Source: Azolla caroliniana (taxonomy: Eukaryota; Polypodiophyta). Taken from it: 64,000 nt of DNA. Shown piece after piece: positions 20,757 to 32,700 of the stretch (positions are counted from its first letter, which is position 1; each line of letters starts with the position of its first letter). Location: the NCBI GenBank assembly GCA_043228905.1, contig JBHGNT010000005.1, positions 15,872,001 to 15,936,000 of the forward strand. Reading direction: 5' to 3'. A model generated the notes under the pieces. That model did no database searches. It was not told the DNA's origin and worked only from the letters and a program-made list of their open reading frames with translations. The position numbers and the translations under genes are program-made.

Positions 20757-23700
20757 ATGGAACCTTCATCTCCTCCTCCTCCTCCTCTTTCTTCTCCTTC
20801 TTCTCCGTTTGATGGTCATCATGGAAAGCTTCGTGTAGCAGGGAATGAACACCATCTTCACTATCATCATCATAAGCATGAAGAAGAAGAAGAAGAAGAA
20901 GAAGAAGAAGAAAAACAGAAACATCTTCATCTTCATGACCATGGAGCAGAAGTAAACAGAATAGAAGAAGAAGAAGAAGAAGAAGAAGAAGAAGAAGAAG
21001 AAGAAAAGCAGAAGAAACAACAACCAATCTTCTTCTCTCGACATTACTCATTCCAGGAGAATCTTCATCCACAACAACAAGACCATCGCCATCACCATCA
21101 TCACAACCACCACTACCCACACCAACAACAACAGCAGCAGCAGCAGCAGCAACAACACACCTTCTCTCGCCATGCTTCCTTTAATCTGCCTCCAAAAAGT
21201 AAACCCTTCGGATTTGCAATTTCCCCTGTTCCTCCCCCTCCTCCTTCTTTTCCGTCCTTTTCCTTTTCCTCTTCTTCCTCTTCCTCCCCCTCTCCTTCGA
21301 TTTCTCGAATGTCTTCTTTCCAAGATCCAAAATCTCGGAGGGCTCTGAATCGCATTGTTTCCATTGATCGGCACCGAGCTCCTGAAGTCTTCAGCTCCCA
21401 AGAAGACGTTTGGAAAGGCCAGTTTGTGTCCACTCATTCCAATATTAACCAAGAGAAAGAAGAGAAGGAAGAAAAAAAGAGGATTTTAGGCAAACATAAT
21501 TCGCCCAAGTTTTCAACCTCAACTTGGAGGAGCTTGGCTCTTTCAACTTTAAGGTCTGGCAAAAGAAGTGGCCCTCGGAAGCTTCTCATGCTTATCTTTC
21601 TCAACTTTACATATTCCTTTGTGGAACTTTTCTTAGGTCTTCTTTCTGGACGAATTGGTAAGTTTTCTGCTTTATTCCATTATTTCAAGTAGATCTTACC
21701 CATGATTTCAACATGAGTCAGTCTGTAGTTAAAAGCAAGTTTACTCCACTACTGTGAGTTAATTCTCAAACAATGAGTAAGAACTAGGAGATTGGCAAAT
21801 CATGCAACTTTATGGGAATGCAAATCATATGTAGTTTGTGAAGTGGATGAAAATATAGTATCTTATCGAAATGCTCACTGACAGAAACATGATTCCTTTT
21901 GCAGGCTTGGTGTCAGACGCCTTCCATTTGACTTTTGGTTGTGGACTCCTGTCATTTTCTTTCATTGCAATGCTCTTCACAAAAAGATTTCCAGATGAAG
22001 CCTATACTTATGGGTAAGCTAAACTTTTGTGGCCTTTTTGATGTCATACTTGATTTTCTTGAATGAAGTAATTCGAGCAAGAATCAAGATTGAAATTTAA
22101 TTCTATAAATTTCCAAGGGTATCTTGCACATTAGTTATTATGGGGAGTTACTGCTAGACAATGTGACATGTGATATCCTTATGATTTATTGTATCTAGAA
22201 GATATGGAGAATTCGTTATCAATTATCTTTGATCTCCATGCAAGTATGAAGTACGATATTAATATAATTGAATTGCATATTTTTCAAAGAATGAATTTGT
22301 TGGAAAAGTGTATGGTCAATTTCTTGACTGGCCAGTATTTGAATAGTCTGTTGGATATTACCTAGATTGTGTGTCACATACTGTGTTGCACATGGTTATT
22401 TGAACAAAAGGTTGCTTGTGGACATAATTATATGCATCTTGTTGACAAATTCTGCCCATCACTCTCCCGAGAAGCAATAGGAATTCAGAATAAGTAGAGT
22501 TCACTTGATATGAATGTTGATATATGAGCCTCAGCTATCCATGAGCACTGACGATGACGGTCGGTGCTATGGAAAAGTTTTGCGTTGTAAAAATCTATGC
22601 TTCTTGAGATGTATTTCTTGTGTAGTGTAGGTTTTTGTTTTTAAGATGAGAATATCTAGATATTATGACTGTCTCAGTCTCAGATACTCTGATCTTTATA
22701 GTGGGTGTTTGATTTGCAGAATCCTATAGAACTTGTGCAACAATATGAATGCTTGCTTTCTTAGGTAGAGAGTAGAGCCTATTATGCTTTGGACTTGACA
22801 CTAATTTTGATTTGCATTCAGGTATAAACGGCTGGAGGTTCTGGCAGCATTCACAAATGCTGTAAGTATCTAACAGTCAGGTTTACAGCATGCTTGCGGT
22901 GTGATTCTATGAGTGAGGCGATAAATAATAATATTTGTGGTTCTTCTGGATAGACAGCTCTTTCTGCTTTTCCTTTCGTTTTCTCTTGCTGTTGAAGCCC
23001 TGCATGCTTTTGTTCACGATGAGTCGGTGCACAAGTAAGACAAGTCGTAGCATTTTGTTTTCTATATTAAAATATTATGATAAATGATTTGATTGGATGT
23101 GGCATCAAAAGGTTGAGAATGAGGTATTTGAGGTTTTGTACAGACACTACCTGATTGTATCAGCAGTAACGAATCTTTTTGTTAACCTTGTGGGAGTATG
23201 GTTTTTTCGTGGCTATGCAAGAATCCGGATAGGTATGAAATATTTTAGCAATGATTTTAACTATTAAAGCTTTTGTTTTGTTTGCGAAATCAGAAGAAAA
23301 CATTGTCTATTTATGATGAGCATTTTAGATAGGTAAAAATAAGTTATGGGTTCTACAGTACTGAGTGTTCAACCGCTACATTCTGTATGGATGTAGCTGG
23401 GTTTGTAGGGTTGTCTGGTGGAGACTAGAACATCATGTATTTAACCTTACGTTTGTCTAGAAGGGGGAGGCAGGGAGAAATCACTCTTCCTGATGTGAGT
23501 GATACAAATAAATAAGAATGTGCATTACATTGAAAAAGAGAGAGGTGGAATCATAATCTTCGTGATTTCTAATGTGCAGCATACCGAAAGGCCGAGGATA
23601 TGAATTATCATTCGATTTTTCTCCATGTGCTATCTGATTCCATCCGAAGGTAGGAACTTTTATATTTAGTGAATGACTTGGGGAATTACATGTCCTTGAA

Positions 23701-26700
23701 ATTTCTTTGCAATATTTAGGATGCACATGCTTGCACATGCTTGCAATTTAGGATCTATTTTACAGGATAACTGCATGGATCTTCAAAGTAATTCTAACAG
23801 CAGTCCATGAAAAATTGATATTATATAATATGCGAAGAAATATAAAATTTTCATGTGTTTTTATGTTCTATTATATATTAAACACATGAATCTGTTTAAA
23901 CAATAAAAGAATCCAATTTCATATCGTATATCATCTGATGTTTCATTTTGATAAAATATTAAACCAAGTACTTTCTGGCTTTAACTTGTTGCTGTATTGC
24001 ACTCATGAATTCACATTTAATTTCTATATTGTATAAATACTTTAAATGAGATCTGGTCTGTGTTTTGTATATATCTTACTTCAGTGCAGGATTGATACTT
24101 GCATCGTGGCTGTTAACTCTAGGGTAAGCATCGACTTTCATTGTTTTTTTCTCTTCACAATTTATTCTCTACGGTAAGCAACCTTATTGACATGTAAGCG
24201 AGTTCATGTAATTGTTTCTTCACTTGTTTGGTATAATTAAGGTTTGTATGGACGCTGCTTCTTTGTGGTTAATGATTTTGAAGCATGATAGTTTCAAGGA
24301 CTTCACATGCATGATATACACCAAGTGTAGAAATCAGATAAGACACTATTATTCAGGATTGGGGAGGTATGAAATAGCTTGTTATAACATGGGTTTATCA
24401 TGTTTTGGCTTGATATACACCAAGTGTAGAAATCAAATAAGACACTATTATTCAGGATTGGTGAGGTATGAAATAGCTTGTTATAACATGGGTTTATCAT
24501 GTTTTGGCTGTCAAACGACCTCCAGTGCGCGAGACATGTGGCAGATAATAGAACAGAGAGAAGATAGAATAGAAGAAGCAAGAGCAATGAAGATGTGGCT
24601 AGTTTTAGATAGAACCAAGTACACGCAATAGGTCATGTTGACCTTCTTGAGGACAGCTAGGGTGAGAATCCCCTTTATATACAACCAAGTATGGAAAAGT
24701 TACCATGTTTATTTGCATGGAAAGAATCTAGTCATGCGGATGGGTTGTTGTGATATTGTGATGTAAGATCCAAACTTTGGTTGGTTCCGACTTTAAAAGC
24801 AGGTGCAGTGACCTGCCAACAATCAGCTTGATCTTCCTCGTAACAGATACGATACCACCTTCTTTACGCCCTAATAAGTAGGTGAATAAAGATATGTATC
24901 TTCATGTTTATCTTGAACATAGGAGTGTGGTCTTGCTTTAATAGTTGTGCACGTTCTTTTGTCAAGGGGTTTATAGAACTAGTCGGGTTATTGACATTGA
25001 ATCGTGCATGCAACTTATAGGATGCAGAAAAATGGATTTGCAGCATACAATTTTATTCTCCTTTGCTTTCTCTCTTGTTTCTTATTGTCTTCCATCATTC
25101 TATCTTGGGCTTGGCTACAACCCTAACATTTTGAATTGGAATGATTCATCAATGACTAAAAGACCTTATATAGTGTTGTTGCATCCATGCATGCTCGCCA
25201 CCTTTCAGTCATGCATAATCAACACTTGGCATTTATGCAAGCATGCCATTTGGCAATCATACATTAGCTTGTGCGAGTTGGCGACATATCGTAATATTAT
25301 GTTCATAGCCTAGATTATTGACAAGAAATTGTAATAAATATTGTATATAAAATGATAATAATCTATTGGTTAAAGCTTAGATATATATAATAGGGGTCAT
25401 GGGTTCAATTCTGTCTGACCTTTTGGTGGTGACATGATTACTGTAGCATTATGTAGGTGTTCATGATGCAAATAACCTATATATCGACCCAAAATCAGGG
25501 GAAGCACCACCCTAAAGATCAATTAGACAATCATATGGCAGTGCTTGTGTAGACAATCTGCATTTTGTTTGTCAAATACGTCAAGGAGACCATTGTATTG
25601 AGCTGTAAGTGGGACTGTTGTAGAGTCCTGAATGAGTGATTAAAAGGAGGTTGGCACGATGAGGATGATGTATATTTGAGTAACTTCGGCTAACATTGTG
25701 CATTGGCCTTGGTGGAGTCAAGTATACAAACGGACATGCCTTTTATAATGGAGCAGTAAATGTCATATCTACCATTGGATCAAGATAGTTAATTGTTGGA
25801 TCACATGTTGTAGCTATGGTGGGGGTAAAGCTAGCAACCGGAGCAAAACTTGTAGTTACAGCAAGGATGGGCATTGCTGTACCCGTCAAAGTTGCCTGAT
25901 AATGTAAGTAGGGGCATTACTCTGTAGATGAGAGGAAGTAATTAGGGATTTGTGTTGAGACTTCATGGGCCAAGTTCGTCAATCTATCGTCAGATTGTGT
26001 GATTCAGGCCAAGGTAATTTGAGGATAACAGGGTGGTGCAAAGGAGCAATGGAATTGATTGCAATATCTTTTGATGTGATGTGATCGGGATAATTTAAGG
26101 GGTTCCTGCTCATTAACCAACACAACTGAAATAGGAATATGCTTTCGCAGGACAGTATGAAGGAAGGATTGTGGAGCCGTAATCTATTTGAGCAAGTATC
26201 TTGAAACTAGGGGATAGTTCGGATATACAACTGGAGCCCTGGCAAAGGTCTTGTCTATGTTGTCCAGGTGCACGGCTCTTACCGCTACAGGCCAACCCTG
26301 TTTCTGATTGGTTGACTGAATCCATCATCACAAATTCAATAAAAGTTTTTTAATATGACCCTGAATTCCTCATCGAATCTGATTGAGGAGGCTTGTTCAT
26401 CCCAATGGATGTCACATGCTAATTGCCGAAACAAGGTGACTCAACAATGTGGATATGCTATTTGTGAGAGTGCAAAGGCAAGATAGTCCTTGCATCAAGT
26501 TGAGAACCAAATCACTTTCAATCAAATAGTAAGAAGTTCAAGGTTCATCAGTAAGAGTTATTACAAGAGACGGCACTTTGATCCTTGAGGCAAGAGGTGC
26601 AGGTGCAAGGTCTAGTCTTCACCACAAATTCAAGAAAAGTTAAAGAAAACAAGGTAGAAAGATAGAGTAAGACAATGCGACCAACATCACCTAATTTGGA

Positions 26701-29700
26701 CTTCTTTCCACGTTAGACAAGGCACCTCTACTTTGTTACCTTGTTGTAACGTCATCCAACCTCATAAGCAAACATATTATGACTTGTTTTCTTCCTTAAG
26801 TAGAATTGATCCCTCCTTTTGTAGGCCTCCAAAAAATAACGGTCAAGAGTTAAAATAGGGCATTACTTTTTTCTTCCATCTTGTCGTCATTTTTTCTTTA
26901 CACAGAAATGCTTTTCTTTTATGCCTATTGCTGTTAATTGCATTTTATCTAGAAAGATTTGTCCTCAAATTACATGTATGGCCTTCCCCAAATTACAATT
27001 AATGCTTAAGCCATATCCCAACTCTCTTGGAACTTAATTCGTAAGCTCTTTTATGTTCCATTCTCCAATTTGTATGCCATTGGTGGCATTCACTTTGTCT
27101 TTTGGATGTCCCTTCACTTTTGATCCAAAATCACTGACTCATTTAGCTGCCTCCCTTGGCCCCACATGAACCATTTATGGTGAACACCACCCTGTATGAA
27201 AAAGTCTCTCTTTTCCATTCACTAGGCTACGGACAAAAGAAGAGACATCAAAAGATGCATAAACAAAATGTGAGTGGCGACACATTTTTTAAACCTCACG
27301 CAAATGAAGATAGATGATACATTAACAAAAGATACAGTCAGTGGGAAAAACTTCCCGTGCTGACACACTTTTGACAATTACAATCACCGTCTTTCTCGTT
27401 GTCAACAAAAGAAAGAGAGGATTACAATGTGGATATAATAAGTTAAAAAGAAACATAGGAACCAGTTCATTTCTTCCTCTTCTCCAGCTGTTATGTTGCC
27501 ATCCACTCCTGGAATATAAGTAGTGCCATGAGATACATACTTCTTCATACACCAACCATTGAGGCTATGTGAATGCATTGTGCTATCCAAATTTTTAAGC
27601 TGAAAGCTGCCATGAGATACATACGTCTTCATACACCAACCGTTGAGCCTATGTGAATGCATTGCTCTATCCAAATCTTTAAGCTGAAAGTTTTTGTTGT
27701 ACTTTTTGTGCACCACATAAGGTCCATCCCGCTGGTTATCAAGGTCCTGTCATTGCACATTATCATACCTATTGTTATATCTCAAAGCCAATGCACCTTT
27801 GTCGATGTCGAAATTTTGATGTGTCGATGTTGAACTTTTGATGCTTCATATTACTCCTTTCTTTGTATTGCTTGCTGCATATAATGCTCCATAACTTCTT
27901 CTCTTCAATATGTAGTAGGTGGTTCCTCATTAAACTGTTCATAAGAGCATTTCCTTCTTCACGTTGTGATGCTTCAATCAATCTATTACTTTTTATTTCA
28001 AGCACTATGGGAAAAATGCTTCTTACCCATAGTAAATCCTGTTGATGAGTAACAGAAACATGATACACCCAAAGAGCATCTTCTGTACACCTATCCCATG
28101 TTCTCGATTTATCTTGCCCTTGCTTTGTCAAATTCTTCACAATAATCACATTCATTTTGTCCACTGCTCCATTTGGTTGTGGATACTAAGGAGTTGCATA
28201 TCTGTGCTTAATCTTCAATCTTGTTTATAGACATGCTAACATTTCACTCCTAAAACTTGGACCATGATTTGATACAATTTCCATAGGAACTCCAAGCTTG
28301 GTACAAATATTTTTATATACAAATTGGGCTACATGTTTAGCTTTAATAGAAGAGGTTGCCACTACTTCTACCTGTCAGGTCATCTAGTGAATAGCCACTA
28401 GAATGAAACCTTTCCATTTCGAGTCTTTGGGAGCGGGTGCACTGAATTGATTCCTCATTTCTTGAAGGGTGCGAAAACCACTATCGATTGTAGAGGACCA
28501 CTGTTGATGGGTGGCCCCTCCCAAGGGGGTTCGAATGTGCGGAGAGAGGGAGAGAGACACACAGAGAATGAGAGGGAAAATCAAGACAGACACAAGTTGA
28601 GGGGTAACTTCAATATATTTCTCCTTCTTTTCATGCCCCATGGGTGGGGGTTTATATAGTACAAGATCAAGACAATACAAAAAGCCAAATGGGGGGTAGT
28701 TACACCTACTTACCCCAGTCTCTCACATTTGCACACATGCACACAAAACGCCAAATTGCATGTGTACACACTCTTCCTCACACTCACACATTAACAACAT
28801 GTTACACATTACACCTTAACCCTCCCGTACACCTATACGGGTAACAACCACTTTATAGACAACTCCACCCCGCCCATTGGCATGCATCACATGATCTACA
28901 CCATTCATGCACATCCTTGTATATAGTAGGCAAAATAAAACCAATTAGAAAAACCTTTCTTATTATGATATCATGGGCCAAATGTCCACGACAAGCCTTG
29001 GCATCTTTCGTAGAATCTCCACAATCTCATCTTTAGTTGGTACCCTTTATAGAACTTCATCTTTGCGTTTATAGTATAAATCTTCTCCAACCAACAGATA
29101 TTGGGATGCATTTGCCACCAACTGCTTTCTATGCAAGGCTGTGAGTTGAATTGGAATTTCTCCTCCACTAAGAAAGCTTTGTATCCCTTTTAGGGACTCA
29201 ACATCCTTACATGTTTCTAATACACAAACTACATTCTCCTTTATTGTTTTCATTTGTGATTGCGGTAATGCATTTGGGTCTTTGTTGTTTAACCTTCCAC
29301 GTGTAACTTAGGAAACCTACTACTCTTTCAGAAAACCTAGGAGGCCCATCACTTCTATATTGAAATTTCTAAGATCATCACTCTGACACTTCCAACTACC
29401 AAAAACTTGTTTAATTACCAGTAGAGAGTCTCCTTTGATTATAAGTCTTGTTATCTTTAAGGCTTTACAAAGACAAAGATCAAAACGTAATGTAGCATAT
29501 GCAGTGCTTCATGTTTAACTGTTTTTCCAATTGAGTCTTTTATGACAAATCCTCCCGCAACTATGGTTGTTGATTTATGACATGCTCCATCAAAGAACAA
29601 GGTGAATGCGTTGTCCAAATCTGATTCTGGTAGCACATTCCTTAGCTTTGCTAAGTCTTCCTCATGAATTTTTCTCTATATGTAAGGAGATCAGCTAATT

Positions 29701-32700
29701 CTGCATGTATAGTCGATGTAATCAAAGTGTACCAATAATAGGGTCCACTTAGCAATCCTTGCTGGCATGCTCACATGTTGAAGTACACATGGGAGCAATG
29801 ACATGCCGGTGATTATCACAAAGCAATGGGGAAGTTAAAGGTCCTAAATGACCCCCCTATAGTGTGTACATGTGTATAGGCCTATTTATAAAGGCTAAAA
29901 GTCACTTATCTCTTTTTCGTTATTTTTGGGCCAAGTTCATTGTGAACTTAGCCAAAACCCTAAATGGGTCATATAAAACATACGTTAATAACTTTTGGAT
30001 CTCACTTCAAAGGTGAACTCCTCCAACTACTACTCTCTCTCTATCTTTTCTACCATAGCTCCACTATTGCATCTAAAGAGTCTGCGCAGGTGCTGTACAG
30101 CAAAGAACAGGTGTTCAAACCTCTTTATTGAGCTATGGTGTAATCCTCCTTAGATATAAAACATAAGTTAATAACTTTTCAATCTCACTTCAAAGGTGAG
30201 CTCCTCCAACTATTGCTCTCTCTCTATCTTTTCTACCATAGCTCCATTGTTGCATCTAAAGAGTTTGCACAGGTGCTGTACAACAAAGAACAGGTGTTCA
30301 GACCTCTTTATTGTGTAGCTATGGCATCATCCTCCTTAGATGTGAAGAATCTTTTTGAGATTCGACGATTTGAGGGAACAGGTTTCAACTTCTGGAAGGA
30401 AAGAATGCAAGGAATTCTTTTTTTGAAGGATTGTGACAGGGTATTGGAGGCAGAAAAACCATAGAACATGTCCGAAGATGCATGGCAGATTTTAAATAAA
30501 AAGGTTGTCATATATATTAAGAGGGCTGTTTCTGATGAGATTTTAGTACATCTCAAAGGGTTGGTATTTGCTCCTGAAATATGGGCAAAGCTGAAGGCTA
30601 CCTATGAAAACAATACACCAGTTAATCAAGTACACCCATAGAATGAACCATACGTATCATACGTGTGTTTGCATTCGAGAATGATTCAATCAAACGTGTA
30701 TGGTAAATCACCTCGTAATTGGATTGGATTGACAAGTTGGATTGGATTGACTATGATCTATATTATATATTGATTCACTCTCAATCCCAATAAGTAGACT
30801 CTAATCCATTGTGAACCACCAACATAAGTATGGTTGCAATATTTGGGATGCTTCTTAAGAATCAAGACATCTCTATCCTCCTCACTTTAGAACATTACAA
30901 AAAAATGAGTATGAACTATAGAGATTGAATCAAAATATGTCATTATAAATTATAATCAAATGTTCAACATAAAACGTATATTTGAGAATATGAAGAAAAC
31001 ATGACATAGGCAGTAGTAGCATAACAACTTAGGGGCTCCATACTCAATGAAGAGATCAAGAGAAGCAAGTGGGGAAGGTGGCAGTGCAGCCAACATGGTT
31101 AGAGGTAGGATAGATAAGAGAAGTAACTATGCACACAAGAACAAAAGTAAAAGCAAGGAAAGGGGAAATAACAGCAAAGTTAAAAGCAATGATGTAACAT
31201 GCTATCAGTGTGGCAGGAAAGGCCACAAGAAACTTGATTGCCGCTATTGCAAAGCCAAACTTGAAAGAAAAAAGAATTTTGGAGATAAGAAAAAGGACAA
31301 GACTAATGCACATGACGGCAAAAAGGACGAAGAGAAGGCCAATTTGGCCTCTAATGTAGGCATAGTGGAGCTGTCAGATGTTGAGGACATTTTATGTGCT
31401 ACTTTTTCAGCTGATGATACTTATGCATATGATGCCTCTTTAAATATTCATTCACATGACGTGTGCATCACTAGGAATGATCTTATTGATGCTTTGCGGA
31501 CTGTCAATGTTGCATTGGCCCAAACATGGATAGTTGACTCTGGTGCTTCATTTCATGTGTCTCCTATCAAGGAGTGTTTTACTACTTTTATTGCAGGCGA
31601 CCATGGCCATGTATACCTTGGAAACAATCATGCATGTTCCATTGAGGGTATTGGCATTGTGCATTTTTCTACAAATGGCACTAATGAGCTGGTTTTGCAT
31701 AATGTGCGTTATGTACCAGGGATCAAGAAGAGCTTGCTTTTTGTGGGTCAAATGGATATGCATGGTTATAGCATTCTCTTTGAGAGAGGATCATGGAAAA
31801 TGACAAAAGGTTCAAGGCACAAAGAAGGGAACTCTTTATTGCTTACATGGAAATGCTATATCGGGCAAATTTATTGCTTTGGCTGAAGTTCACTCCCATA
31901 TGGAGTTGTGGCATAAGAGACTTGGCCATATGAGCCGAAAGGGTCTCACTAGGCTTTGTAATCTAAAGAAGCTTGATGCTAAAGGCACAAAGCTTGATTT
32001 TTGTAATGAATGCCAATATGGTAAGCAAGTGAAGCGTTCCTTTTACTCTGGTGTGTCTTGTAAGTCTTGTGTACTTGATCTTGTTCATTCTGATGTGTGT
32101 AGCATGCCCACCAATCTATGTGGGGTGCAATGTATTTTATCTCATTTGTTGATGATTTTTCTAGAAAAATTTGGGTTCAATTGCTTAAATCTAAGGATGA
32201 AGTCTTAGCTGCATTTAAGCGTTTTCATGGATTTGTGACCACCCAAATAGGCAGAAAACTGAAATGTTTGCGTACGGACTATGGTGGTGAGTATGCAAGT
32301 GCTGAATTCAAGAATTTTTGTGAAATTTTGGGTATTAAGAGGGAGCTTACTGTGCCATACAACCCCTCTTCTGGTGGTGTGGCTGAACGATATAACAGGA
32401 CACTTTGTGAGAGAGTGAGATGCATGCTGTCCACCACTAATCTCCCTCATGGATTTTGGGGAGAGGCACTCAAAACTGCAGTACATGTATGCAATAGATC
32501 CCCTCACACATCCTTGAAGAGGTTTGGTCTGGCAAACTTGCTTCATTTGATCACTTACATGTCTTTGGCTGCGAGGCTTTTGTACATATAAGGCTTGAGC
32601 TGAGAAACAAACTTGATGCCAAGTCCATTAAAGGCCTCTTCATGGGATATGGTGAAGAAGGCGAAATGGGCTACAGGATTTGGATACCCCAGCTCAAGAA

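Larger units (their letters stand above)
27524..29800 (-). pseudogene. Gypsy L: RNase H to integrase, decayed, split by a solo LTR
   Basis: Minus-strand gypsy polyprotein remains. Order from high to low coordinates: RNase H (LFFDGACHKSTTIVAGGFVI near 29610-29550, then LIIKGDSLLVIKQVFGSWK), an integrase N-terminal region (YLLVGEDLYYKRKDEVL, GHLAHDIIIRKV), a zinc pair (CRSCDACQ at about 28880), the integrase core (FILVAIHYLTR, KLGVPMEIVSNHGPSF at about 28290), and a distal part (ALWVYHVSVTH, GPYVVHKKYNKNF). Many stops and shifts. The 345-bp solo LTR at 28502-28846 interrupts the integrase. A possible RT/RNase H piece on the far side of copia K (about 34075-34250) may belong to the same element. 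Confidence 0.75.

Noticed and set aside
20752-21452. Antisense Leu-, Phe-, Ser- or Cys-rich frames
   Set aside because: They are shadows of the Glu, His, Gln and Ser codon repeats of MTP5-like exon 1.
24212-24631. An extra MTP5-like exon or separate gene in the 139-codon frame
   Set aside because: It arises from a 99-bp tandem duplication and has no similarity to the transporter. Exon 7 joins exon 8 in frame without it.
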